From Meghimatium bilineatum (Eukaryota; Mollusca; Gastropoda; Stylommatophora; Philomycidae), in the NCBI GenBank assembly GCA_034231615.1, contig CM067306.1, positions 35,918,019 through 35,982,018 on the forward strand: 64,000 nucleotides of DNA, read 5' to 3'. Below are positions 36,001-49,300 of this stretch, piece by piece. The translations under genes were made by a program, and so were the position numbers. Numbering within the stretch: the stretch's first letter is position 1; every line of letters starts with the position of its first letter. The notes below the pieces were generated by a model. That model did not search any database and had not been told where the DNA came from. It worked only from the letters and a program-made list of their open reading frames with translations.

Positions 36001-39000
36001 GGCCCTTTCGAGGTATAGGGCCCGGCACCATCCCTGCCTGAACGTCCGCCACAGGGCAGGCACCATAACTTTTTATAGATACAGACATGTTTCCATTGTG
36101 TTTTGTGCATGGCATCCTGATTATCTGTGCGCCTTTTGGCTGGATGCCTCCGTCTTCAGCACTCTGCTTACTTGGGCAGGACTATGGTCCTGCTCGAATG
36201 GGACTGCCCGACCAGTCTTAGTTTCCAGCCCCTGATGGCTGAACTAAGCCCCATCACCACTGCAAGGTTCTGGCCTTGATGGGGACCAGATGTACCAACC
36301 AGCTACCATCAGAAAATACAGATGATCAAGTCTATAAGAGAGCCACAAACACCAACGCAAGATGACTATCACATTATGAACAGATCAGAACAAGTTATAA
36401 TTCTACGCCTCAGAACGGGACACAACCGACTCCGCAGTCACATGTACACAAAGTTCAAGATTGGCAATACAGCCATGTGTACATGTGGATAGGCTGCACA
36501 GAGTGCCAAACATATACTTCAAGAGTTTTCAGAATATGAAACACTGATTCAGACATATTGACCAGAGGAAACAACACTAGAAACAAAGTTCTATGGGCCA
36601 CTGTATGAACTACAAAAGTGAGTTTTATTCAAGAGACAGAATTGCAGATATATACATGTTTCAAGTGAACAAAATAAGAAGAAACTGTTACTTACATGCT
36701 TATCCGATCCCTGGGGTTGTGAACTTTCACTCTTTCTTCCTTGTGCCTGGTGGTGGTAGGTGCATGTCTTCTTCAACTGGTCTGTGTATGTGTAAAGAGT
36801 GTTGGTGATGGAGGGTTTGGTTGTAACAATTGTTTTAGTAGATCTTGAAGTGCTCGGCATTCAATAAGGTGGTGTTTTACTGTTTCCTCCTCTTGTCCAT
36901 AGGGTAACTGTTAAATCTGTGGTTATTTCTACAGCCGGCCGTTCACAACCTTGTTAGTTTATATAAGCAACAAACCTACTTAATCCCAAACTGACCAAAA
37001 AACGCCTGCTATCAATTCATTTACAAAACAGCTGTTTATGCCTGATTTTGACATAGTGATTTGAATTATTTTTCTTCACTGTTTCCATCTGACGAGATAT
37101 GCTAAATTTAGCCATCACATGACTAGCAGTGATATGATGGCTTAAATAGCAGTTTACTGATCATTTCTAATAGTTGTGGTTTCTGAATTGTGAAAGGTTT
37201 ATTATGACCTTCAATTTTATTCAAAATTTGGTCAGAATGAACCTACTTCTGATTCAGATAATGTTGATAGGCAATTTTTTAATGGAATTTTAAAGAACAA
37301 GAATGACTCAGATGTTGATAGGGAATTCTTTCTCACTTGAGAAAGATGAACTTTTCTCAGCAGTACCACCAAAGAAACAGTACTGCAGTGGATCCCTGGT
37401 CACTGTGGCATACCTGGAAATGAAAAAGCTATCTCCTGGCAAGGAAAAGGGGATCACTGGAACAAATAGAAAGTGATAATACATACTATGAATGTAAGAC
37501 TATTTTAAAAGCAAAATATACGAAAATGTGGAAGCAGATGCACCCAACTGCAGATCCAAATGACCCCCACCATCAAATGTCACGCAAGGAACAAACCATC
37601 ATCTTCAGACTACGAACTGGCCACAACAGAATGAGAAGTCACATGTTCCGAAAGCTGAAGATTGGCGAGACAGAACAGACCTGTGCAAATGTGGACTGAG
37701 CCCAGAGACTGAAGAACACATTCTTCATGCCTGTCAACTCTACTAAGAATAGAGGGAGAAAATATGGCACTACTTCCAGACTTGAGGGATTCCATGGATG
37801 ACCTGAAGTGAATCACACATTTCTTTGAAGCTATTGGTGCTGTAACCTGATATCTGACTGAAAAACGATGAAGAAGAAGAAGAATAACACACATTCTTAA
37901 AAAAATATCTGGCTGCAGAAGATTCTTGATTAGAAACTGGCTTCACAGCACACGGGGCATTCCCATAATTGCTCTGCCTTCCGTTCCAGCAGCCATCCAA
38001 GTGTATGTAGATTCAGAGTCCCGGTCTGGTGTTGATTGTGTGATCTTCGGAATTTTCAAAAAAATTTACTTTTCCTTCCCTTACCTCTAGATACTCCCAT
38101 TTCTAACATTCTCTGTATGTGTACTTTCTCAGCCTCATTGACATCATTGCATCTTGAAATGAATTTATTGCTGCCTTCATTAAGTCTACTTTATCTCTTC
38201 TTAGCATTGTGCCGCATTGCCTACCAATATGTTGGCTATCTCATTTCCTCTGACCTCAGCATGACCAGGACAGTATATCCATGTAATGCTCAAGACAATT
38301 GAGTTGTTCAATATGACCCACCATTCTTTTCTTAGCATGAACTTTTCTATCTTGTGCAGCATACTTTGAGAGTCTTTGAGTATTTCCGAGTTTGTTGATG
38401 TATCAGTTATCAACCAAGTGCTGTTGTAACTCCATCTATCTCCATCCTCATCCAGAAAAGAAATTACATAATTGTAACATAGCATGCTAATAGTTAAACA
38501 AAATTTCATATTTTCAGCAAATTGTTGAAGCAGAAAAAGAAAAGAAAGGTGACATATTAGGAGCTAAATGTCTTCTCCAAAAACTTGCTGGGACAAATGA
38601 CTGGTTTTCTGTACTGTTGGCCACTCTTCATGATCCAAATGTCAAACTGCAACATATTGCAAACTTGATGGAAGAGGAAGTGAGAAATTGTATGTAATTA
38701 TATTTCAGATTTCTTTGTTTTCCTTTTTATATTTAATGTAGTATTAATAAGTGTGGGGAAGAGGACACATCACTAAGACTGGCAGCAGTAAGTGAAGTAC
38801 TACAATGGAAGCTATAAATGAAGTACTAGAATGGGAGTTGGAAGTGAAGTACTAGAATGGGAGCTGTAAGTGAAATGTTAGAATGGGAGCAGTAAGTGAA
38901 GTGTTAGAATGGGAGCAGTAAGTGAAGTGTTAGAATGGGAGCAGTAAGTGAAGTGTTAGAATGGGAGTGGTAAGTGAAGTGTTAGAATGGGAGCGGTAAG

Positions 39001-42000
39001 TGAAGTGGTAAGTGAAGTGTTAGAATGGGAGTGGTAAGTGAAGTGTTAGAGTGGTAAGTGAAGTGTTAGAATGGGAGCAGTAAGTGAAGTGTTAGAGTGG
39101 TAAGTGAAGTGTTAGAATGGGAGCGGTAAGTGAAGTGTTAGAATTGGAGCAGTAAGTGAAGTGTTAGAATGGGAGCAGTAAGTGAAGTGTTAGAATGGGA
39201 GCAGTAAGTGAAGTGTTAGAATGGGAGCAGTAAGTGAAGTGTTAGAATGGGCGCAGTAAGTGAAGTGTTAGAATGGGAGCGGTAAGTGAAGTGTTAGAAT
39301 GGGAGTGGTAAGTGAAGTGTTAGAATGGGAGCGGTAAGTGAAGTGTTAGAACGGGAGTGGTAAGTGAAGTGTTAGAATGGGAGTGGTAAGTGAAGTGTTA
39401 GAATGGGCGCAGAAAGTGAGTGTTAGTGACTAGCACAAGATATCTCTACAAGTCCCTGCAGGTTAGAAATATCAATTGCATTCTGTTTAATTATATTGAA
39501 GTCATTCGTTTTGAATTTTAGCCTCTATAAAACATTACATGGACATTATATATAAATGTGATGATGGCTTTTTTTGCTTATTTTTTGATGGTCAGGGAAT
39601 AGGCTACTGTAAAATTTTACATGGATTATGAGGCACCCAAAATTTTAAACGTGATTTCTTTCCTATGTTTTATGGAGAACATGCCTTTCCTATTTTCATT
39701 ATTTCTTTCACCACTAAGAGATTTCCCAATTGTCTCTCCTCCATCACTAAGAGAAAAGGGAACATCTCCTCTAAATTGTCAGTATGATGATTTAAAAAAT
39801 GTATTTTCTTCAAAACTGTTCATCATATCACACTCAGACTTGGCAGATCAACAGATTAATGAACAGTCTTGCATGAAACTATATAAAAAATAATTTAGGT
39901 TCTTGTTTGGAATGTGTGCCTCCTTGCTTTTTTTTTTTTTTAGAGATAATTAATCTAAATATTATGCCTACAATTAATCAATAATTAGTTTAAATATTAA
40001 TTTTTTAGAGTTAAGGTTAGGAGAGTTGTATTTCACATAATTAACCCTAACCCTGAATAAATTTATATTTAAAAAATTTATAAATGACAAACATAAACTG
40101 ATAAACATAGCCAAGGGAAAAAATCAAATAGGTAGATATGCATTCCAAACAAGAACCATAATTTAATACTTATATATTTACAAAATTAAACTGACAAACT
40201 CATCATGATGTAGGGAAACAAAACTTTTTTTACTTGGGTCTGCTGCTTAGTGGAATCACATTGAGATGAAAATATTGAGATTTTCTCACATATCCTTTTT
40301 CCCAAATAGGTTGATATTGTTAAAACACTGACTGAACCCGTCATCTGTACTCCAATACATGCTATACTCAGGCAGAATATGCAAGCCATCATGTCTTGTT
40401 CTATCCAAGTGTGCCGCTAGGCATCATGGGGAGCTGTCTTCTTTTCATATGCAGGCCCATCATGATATAAATATAAAAAAGACGTTTTCTTTCACTGGCA
40501 GTTACAGATGTCCAGCATATATCTTCTTTCCTTGCTTGTTCTTTGCGTTGAATCACATACAAATTTGTCTGATGGCTGCAAATTGATAAAACTTCTCATT
40601 GACAGTGAGACTAAATTATTCAGAAGGTGTAGCAATCTCATCAAGATTATGTACAGACCCAATGTTTTCTCAACTTCTACTTGAAAACTACATCACTCTG
40701 GCGAAATTTGCGATGTCACAATTAGTACCACAAATTTCTTCCTCATCGGAAACAGGTATATCTAAAAAATGTCACATACCTACATCTGCATATTTCCATC
40801 GTAACTACAGCTGTTTCATCAGTGTACATACGAACAATATGACGTCATCACAACAACATGGAGCTGTGTTTTCTTTCTGTGAAGCAGGGATCTATGTTAT
40901 GTATTATATTCAGTGAATTAATATGCAGTGGACAATAAGTCAATGTGTCTGGATAATATCTTGAAGGTTACTTCGTTAATGGATTAAAAGATAACAACAT
41001 AGTGAAGGTATCATCAAGTTTAGAAGTCTTTATGTGGATGCGTACGAAGTAAGGTTGTGACCTAATGAAATGGTAGCGATGCACAAATTCAAACGTAATG
41101 TAGTGTCAACATCAGCAAAGTGCAATGGAGATGGAGAGAGAAAACATATCCATGTAACCACATCATAAGGACAGCTGGAGAGGAGATGGGCACCACTAGC
41201 TAAACCTTTTGCCCACTGAAATACTATAATGGATAATCACACACAGAGAATAAAGAACAAAGCTCTTAAACTTACCGGAAACTGTTATCAGCACATGGAA
41301 TGTGCGCACGCTATATGCCTGCGGAAAGGTCAGTGAACTTACACATGAATTAAACAAGTACACATGGGATATAATGGTCATGGCAGAGGTAAGGTGGACG
41401 GAATTTGGTGAAACAACAACGGATGACGGTCACAAAATATGGCATAGCGGAGATGAAACAAAACACCAACATGGAGTGGGGTTTATTGTAAACAAAGAGA
41501 AAGTTAAATATATCATTAGTTGCACCCCTATAAACGGCAGACTTATAACAATATGTGTAGCAGCTAAACCCAAAAACATCACGATACTTCAAGTTTATGC
41601 CCCAACTGCCGATTATGACGAAGAGGAAATAGACGCATTTATGAAATACTAGAAGACACAATAAAGGAGATCCCAAAAAAGATCTATTAATAGTACTAGG
41701 CGACTGGATTTCCATTAAAGAAATCAGTCCGACGTGATACAATCATGCTATAAACACGAAATAGAAAGCGTGAACTCTGAATTATGCAAAGGTCCCGGTT
41801 TTAAATTAACCCTGGGCACATTCAAAATAGAATATGAATCTTAGCGAAACGAGTAAAAAGGCAGACAGCCGGCGACTCTAGTGTTCTACCAATAGAAGTG
41901 ACATGCAATGACTCTTAATGGTCAAATGGTTAACTCCCTGATGGCTTTATTAATTAGTTCCAAGGGAAAGAAAGTGCCAATACACTTGGAAACAAGCAGA

Positions 42001-43300
42001 ACTGAAGAAGATGCTAGAAGATGGTTTAATATATCATCATCTGCCTTTGTTTAATACATAGCCAACTGCTGTGTGAGTGTCTGCCCCTGGATTTTCTGTA
42101 GGGGTTTATTTTCTTGGCCTTAGGCACTCCCATACTAACCAGATAGGCAGTGTGGATTTTCTGTAGCAGTCCCATACCTAATCCACTCCCTGCTATTCCA
42201 TAAGACAACAATAACTATGATATATATGTATATATACAGTTTTTTGTCCAGGAATAATAAAAGTTGGGTGTATGCTTATCTTGCTAAAATTGCTTATATT
42301 TTCTGAGTTTTAGCCGCCCCCCCCCCCCCCTTCTCTGATATAGTTAGTTGTTTGATCATCGTCATTGCACTCCGGACAAGTCCATAGGTGCTCAGATCTC
42401 TCCTTGAGTGTAGCCGCCATTACACGTTGACTGGCGGTCCCAGTACGCAGTTGATTGACCATCATTCTTTCTTGCCCACGAAACCGCTCCGTTCTAGCCA
42501 CGCCACATTTCAAACCAAATTCTTTATTCTAGTCATGGAGCAAGAGTCATCTCTGATATAACACTCACAAACACAATTCATTACTTCAAGAATATTTATA
42601 AAAACGTTGTTATATGATATGCACCTTTTAAAAGTTCTATATTTGGCTAGAAAGCATTGTCTCAGCACAAGTAACTTGACATTAAAAATGCTTTCTACTT
42701 TAACATTCATAGATGCTCTGGAGAAGGCAAGCTATTCTCATAATTAATCCTGTGAGCTGATCCACACATCATCGTTTACCTTGGTGTGGTATTCTTTTGT
42801 TCATCACCATAGACAACACAAAACTTGTGGGTTAAATTGGAATCCTTCTAAAGTGAAGCAATTCACTTTTATCATGATCTTCTTTGGCCGTCGACACAAA
42901 GTGACCAATGACAATCACAGAAAAAGTCAAATGTGTCACTTTAGGAAGATGAATCCTGATTAACCAGCAAGACAATATAAATGATGAAATACAAGGTCAA
43001 ATTGTCCAGTTTTTGTCAAAGGTGAAATCAAATATTTCTAACCAGGAGACATGCTTTGCTATTCATTTTACTACCAGGGAAAAAAATGGGCTATGTCAGC
43101 TATAAATCCAGAATGCCATATGTTAGCTTGGTAGGCGTATATCTTGAGTCATTGTCCTTGATAAAAATAGATGAGACAAAACTGATACAAAATAGATGGG
43201 ATGACCCTTTGAGTGTTTCACTGTAGAATTTTCATTTCCATGGACAGGAAATTTTATTTAAGTTGACACTCAGAACCAAAATAACCAAAGAAAAACGGCA

Positions 43301-43391
<91 letters not shown>

Positions 43392-46300
43392 CGAGAACTT
43401 GGTTAATACTATTTCTTATGCCTTGTTTCAATTTACTTGCTACATTGCCATGATGATTTACACACTTTGCTTATGTATAATAAATATGTATATATTCTCT
43501 TCCACAGTAAAGAGAGGACAGAATTTCCGATCAAAGTATGTAGTTATTTATGAGAATTGATGTCTATATGTATAGCATGCAGATGTGTTTATGTTTATTT
43601 AATCCTTTATTTGCTACGCATGAGTTTTATTGCTTCTCTATCTTACTTTTATTGATGAGTCAACTCGTTCTTTTGTGTTATATATCCCCTCATTGCCCAA
43701 ATGATTTCACTCTGAAATTGCCAAGAGACAGTACACATCAACTATTCCATCCATGCAATTAAAATTTTCTGGTGACAATAAAATGCCATGGCGGTGAAAG
43801 ATCTATTTTTGTAGCTCTAGGATAAGAACAGGACAGGGGGAAAGTCATTGGGAAAAGATTTAACACTGCTGGAATCAGTTCCTGAGAGCATTGCTGAAGC
43901 TAAAGGAATGACAATGTAGATTATCCACGGGCACATATAACTGTCACCAATTATAAACCTTTCATACATGGGTTGTTAGAGTCTGTTGTAGCTTGTTCTC
44001 AATCTAAAAATGATTGCTTGTTCCTTTTGTCCAAGCCTGTGAATAGCATTATCTTTTTGGCTGCACTTGTGAGTTGATTTCCATTTCATGTTAATGGAAC
44101 TTGATGGCAAAATTCATTTCATAAAAATATACAAAATCATCTATCTGCTGTTGCTGGCAGTGACTTCAGTTTTGACTACCTGATCAGCTATCTCATTTTC
44201 TGTGATGTGGGAAGGACCTGGATGTCATTGGAAAACTAATTGTGAAATTTAACTTTAAAATTGATTTTTTTAAATTAAAAAAAAAATTTATTAAAGCATA
44301 TCCAGTATAGGACATTGTAATTCAACTATAATGACATGGGATGAAGATTCAACATAATAAATTTCAACTAGAATTGCTTTGCCATTCAGTGTATTCAAAC
44401 ACCTAACATTGTAATTGAAATAAAAGCAATAAGTAAATATAGCAAACTACATTTTAACTCTAATATGTATGAAAATTTAGTTGTGAAAGCGGGAAAGGAA
44501 CAAAAGCACAGGACAAGAAATTAATTTTTTTGAAAATGCTTAGAAAATGTTTAAATATTAACTGGTAATAATTTAAGTCAAACAAGCCAATATGAGATGA
44601 CACCAAACAGCAATATGTTTTTTATAACAAGAAGAAAATGCTGGACTCATAATATTTATGTACCGGTACTTATAATAAATGAAAATGGATTGCAGTTACA
44701 AGCATTAATATAGGTACCAGATAGCAATAGAAAGAGAAACTCTGCAGAACAACAATTAAATGGTTTATGACTGGTTCTCAACAACGTACATGAAATATGC
44801 ACATCAGCATCACAATTCTCAAACTAGAGAGCACTGGTTTCTGCCCTATGCACATCAGCATCCCATCATTCAAACTGGAGAGCATTGGATTCTGCCCTAA
44901 GCACTGTTTTCAACACTGAAGGAACATAGATATATGTTCAGCTATTATTGAATTTTTAGACATCATATTGTCAGTGCAATGTGCATGGCTGACTTTGAAT
45001 TCCAAACAATTTCAGTTGTTTTTGTGAGATGGATCATCTAATCAGTCTACCACCAAGCTGATTTATTTCATTGATCTGTAGAAATGTTTGTCTAGATCAT
45101 AGCTTTTTTGCTAACTTATCATTTATTTAACAGCAAAGGATTTATTTAATGTGTGATTAAATGTTTTGTTCTCATTCCTTAATTTTAAAAATGCTTGCCC
45201 CAATGACAGTACTTGTGTATACATACATCATTGTTACCTTGGATGTCTCCGATATTATCTATCTATATCTATAAACCCGTACTTGTCAGGGTCATGGGGG
45301 GTACCACATTGGATACTTAATTGTCTGCCTTCTAATGTTTTTGTGATAATGCATTTAATTTTACTGTTTGTTCACTGTTTGTCTTGAAAAAGACCTAAAT
45401 GTTGAAACTGTCTTGTATACTGTTATTTCTATTTTCTTCATACCTGTACCAAATAGTCTGATAGTCAGCGCGTTAATTGTAAAACTGATCGACCTTGTTT
45501 TTTTAAACTTAAGTACTATTTAAAGTGTGCAATCTTGCATGAAATCTCCAAGTTCTTCATTCTCTGATAGAAGTTGACACTTGACCACTCTTAATTATAG
45601 AGCGGTCACTTTAACATTTGCTGTTCTTTGTTACTTACGACATACAAAAGGCAGTTGCGAGTTCATGGTTTTTGGACAAGAACCACTCATGCATACAATG
45701 GTAGTCACTTAATTTTAGAATGTTCTTTTCTTGAATTGACTCACATGGAAAAAACCAATTTGGGATTTTGAGATAAAAAGTCAGTACTGTTACTCATTTT
45801 CATTGCTTGGGCAATACCCCCTCCCCTATTGCCACTCACAATATACCTGAAAAAATGAATATGAGATTATCCATATCAAAACCCACATGACATCCATGTT
45901 ATGGATTGAAGAAAATTGCAATTCTTGCCATTCATATGTTGTCAGGGCCAGAAAAAGTTGCAAAGAATAATGATACTGTGGCCTGCTATGTTGTAAGAAG
46001 TAACTAAGATATTTTTGGAGGATCGGCGTTGCTATCTCATCCCATAACTGGTAGGGTCATTGTGACCTAGAAGCCATGCTGAAGTCAGATACGTCGAGCC
46101 AAAAGGCACAGATTTCGCTAATCATGACACAATTCATCCTCTCTGGGCTACATTCTGCAAAAGTCTGAGAGTGAATGCAGATGAAGAGGAAGTCACTAGT
46201 GTTGCCAGAACCCAAGAGTAGCAGTTGTGCCTATGATACATATCTTAAATGAAGACAAAGGAGGGTTAAGCGTGGGATTATCTACTCCATCCACTAAAAG

Positions 46301-49300
46301 GTCATGTGATCAAACATACCATTTTGAAGTTAGTTTTATTGGGATGAAAGGTGCAGATATCAAGCCAAGATGTTAAATGCAACACAGTGCATTTCTCTCA
46401 CCAGACACAAATGCTCAAAAGACACAGGATTGGCTTAATTGCACTAGAGTGAAATTCAGTTCCTCGAAGCGAAGTGGCACAGCCTGCCCTCTCAGTGAAG
46501 TGGCACTGCCTGTCAAGAGCATGACTCATAGCATCAGCATGTATCTTTGTAGCTTTAATTAAGCAATATTATCTCCAAAAAATGCATTTGTAATCTATCA
46601 AGGATTGAACCAGTGACCTCTTGAGCATCGGGCAAATGCTTTGCCCACTATACCAGACTATATCCTGCTAACTGATCTGTTGTGTTATAATTGATTAGTA
46701 ATCTGTTGTGTTATAATTGGTTAGTGATCTGTTGTGTGTTATAATTAGTTAGTGATCTGTTGTGTGTTATAATTGGTTAGTGATCTGTTGTGTGTTATAA
46801 TTGATTAGTAATCTGTTGTGTGTTATAATTGATTAGTGATCTGTTGTGTGTTATAATTGGTTAGTGATCTGTTGTGTGTTATAATTGATTAGTAATTGTT
46901 TTTTCAATTTAATTTACCAGCAGATCCATGACGTCCCTTTACATTCAATACAACAACAAACTGAAGGAGAACATCCGTGACTTGTTTTCACGTATCAATA
47001 TACGCATTGCTTTACATTTATTCCAAAAGCACAGTCTTAAAGTTCTCACAAAGATTGACATTGTAAGTTCGATGTTGTTTGTGTAGAATATTATTCATTC
47101 CACAAAAATGTAACTGTTGCAATTATATCATTATAAATTCCATAGACATTTAGCTGTTAAATATATAGCTAATTTTGTATCCATTCTGCAAAAATTTAAC
47201 TGTTGAGGTTAGTAGGTTATCTGTTTGTAAAAATTTGGCCATTTAAACAACATGGCTAATTTAGTATCCATTCTGCAGGAATTTATTTGTTGTGATTAGA
47301 TTATTATCCATTCTGCAGAAATGTATTTCTAATACTAACCCTAACCCACACACCAGTGTTAACCCTAATCCACAATCTAGTGTTAATCATAACCCACACA
47401 CTAGTGTTAATTCTAACCTACAATCTAATACTAACACCATCCTAACCCACAGACTAATGTTAACTAACCCACACTAGTGTTAACGTGTTATCCCTAACCC
47501 ATGCTTTAGTGTTAACCTACACACTAGTGTTAACCCAAATCCACACACTAGTGTTAACACCAACCCTAACCCACACACTAGTGTTAACACCAACCCTAAC
47601 CCACACACTAGTATTAACCCTAATCCACACACTATTGTTAACACCAACCCTAACCCACACACTAGTATTAACACCAACCCTAACCCACATACTAGTGTTA
47701 ACATCAACCCTCATACTAGTGTTAACCCTAACACACACAATAGTGTTAACCCTAACCCACATACTAGTGTTTAACCCTAACCCACAATCTAGTGCTAACA
47801 CCAACCCTAACCCACACACTAGTGTTAACCCTAACCCACAATCTAGTGCTAACACCAAACCTCACCCACACAATAATGTTAATTGTGACCTGATAACACT
47901 AGTGTTATCAATAATCCTAGCTCGTCATCTGTATAAGTTCTTATGTTACTGGATGGATTCTTTGAATGATGTACTAATTAAAGTACTGGTATATGCTTAT
48001 CTGTAGGGACTCCCCATGAAATTATCTAGGAAAATCCCCTTCGTATATCATCTAGTTATGCCTGTTTTGGGAAAATGCAACAAACTTTGTTCATTTGAAT
48101 ATGCATTCTGTCTTAAGTACTGGTTTTACTGACTACTATATAACCTGCTAAACACTGTCAAATTGATTGAAGAGAGATTTGCAGATATAGTCATATTCCA
48201 GGTGAACAAGAGAAAAATATAAGATCTGTGGGTTGATGCCGTACACTAATCAAATTTTCAATCTTTTGATTCATGAAAAGAAAATACACTTCTGATAAAT
48301 TTATAATGTATCTTTCTTTAATTTTTAGGAAAATGTGGAGGCAAAAATGAGAGAATGTGGTGATACTGAAGGGAAACATTTGCTTTTAGAAAGGCTTGTT
48401 TTGTACGAGGACTGGTACAATGTGTTGCTGAAAGTTCTTAGAGATATTTATATCAATCAAAGGCATTTGGCAGACGGAATGGAGGAAAAAAGCTGTGAGT
48501 ACTCTTTTAAAAAAAATTCATTCTCAAAATCTGGTTAGGCAGCATGTAGTCTAGAGAACAGAATGAGTTGTGTCATGATTTATAAATTAGCTGCCATATC
48601 TGCACCTTTTAATCTGACTTCATCATAACATTTGGTTAGCATTTTGATTTTGACCTGTGGGATGGGACATCAAACTCTATCCTAAACATCAGTAGTCTCA
48701 TCTTCTGGCATGTATGGCAAGACACAGTTTTATTATTCTTTGCTTCCTGTAAGAGCTTAGACAACACCCTAGAGGCAGAACCAGGCAACACCCTAGCAGG
48801 GTGAGTACTCTATGAATGTCACTAAAGATATTTCTTTACCAAAGATCTCCACAAAGAAATGGTCATGCCATTCACCCTTGACTCATGAGGATGCGGATGT
48901 GAAATTTGCTGCAATGTCTTATAGACAACTGCAATTCTTTAGAGATGTAGATTATTGTTTGAGCTATGGAATTTCATACATTTTTCAATAGTACTTACAT
49001 AACACACAAGGTTGATCAACTTAACAGTGAACACACAGTCTTACATTTTTCAGAGGGATGGATTATGTATAGAGTAAGCCTTTTGAGAGGGATCAACCTA
49101 ACCAAAATGAAGACCATCATTGAAAGCTCTGTGCACATGAAATGGAAACTAACTCACCCATACAGCCAAAAACAATTATGCTTGCACAAGTTCAGAAGGA
49201 AAGAACAATCATTTATCAATACACAAACATCCAACAAAATTTACATGGCGACCAAGCGACAATTGATAGACAATATTTTTTTACGCCAACTAGTGTTGTT

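Larger units (their letters stand above)
32304..36284 (-). mobile_element. Full-length LINE-I copy nested in a + strand LINE-I
   Basis: A 3,981-bp element on the minus strand, flanked by the 12-bp direct repeat ACCAGATGTACC (32292-32303 and 36285-36296). Both flanks are RNase H sequence of the surrounding + strand LINE-I and rejoin cleanly. From its 5' end at 36284 it has a leader of about 170 bp, an endonuclease frame, RT, RNase H and a zinc-knuckle-like tail, then a short 3' UTR ending GTGAACGAAAGAAGAAG. It is younger than its host copy: its frames are much longer and only a few lesions are visible. Confidence 0.88.
28575..36683 (+). mobile_element. Full-length LINE-I copy, RNase H-bearing non-LTR retrotransposon, with two nested insertions
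   Basis: The element starts CCCCATCGAGGCCAG, the same 5' end as the complete minus copy at 36284, and ends GTGAACAAAATAAGAAGAA. It is flanked by the direct repeat ACTGTTACTTAC (28563-28574 and 36684-36695), a 12-bp target-site duplication. In order it carries a 5' leader, the endonuclease start (MHWNAEGVNS near 28955), a DNA transposon (29093-30017), the rest of the endonuclease and reverse transcriptase (about 30022-31925), a deletion that removes the RT thumb, part of the RNase H (to 32303), the nested minus LINE-I, and the RNase H C-terminus (36297-36640). Many stops and frameshifts make it dead. It sits in intron 1 of the CARD-ankyrin gene. The RNase H at the C-terminus points to the I group of LINEs. 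Confidence 0.85.

Noticed and set aside
38690-38695. GTATGT as the exon 2 donor
   Set aside because: It leaves phase 1 and leads to TGA within a few codons of exon 3 with either acceptor; GTAATT four bases on keeps the frame.
38789-39420. CRISPR-like direct repeats
   Set aside because: Units are contiguous and lack unique spacers; the context is a eukaryotic intron.
39621-39893. A 90-codon frame in intron 2
   Set aside because: No recognisable domain, T-rich composition, ends at the MITE border.
46590-46672. A possible tRNA gene on the minus strand
   Set aside because: A and B boxes are present but stem pairing is poor, as in a SINE head.
47485-48006. Leu/Thr-rich 173-codon frame and its minus-strand partners
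   Set aside because: They follow the telomere-like array; the minus frames read VLTLVCGLG repeats.
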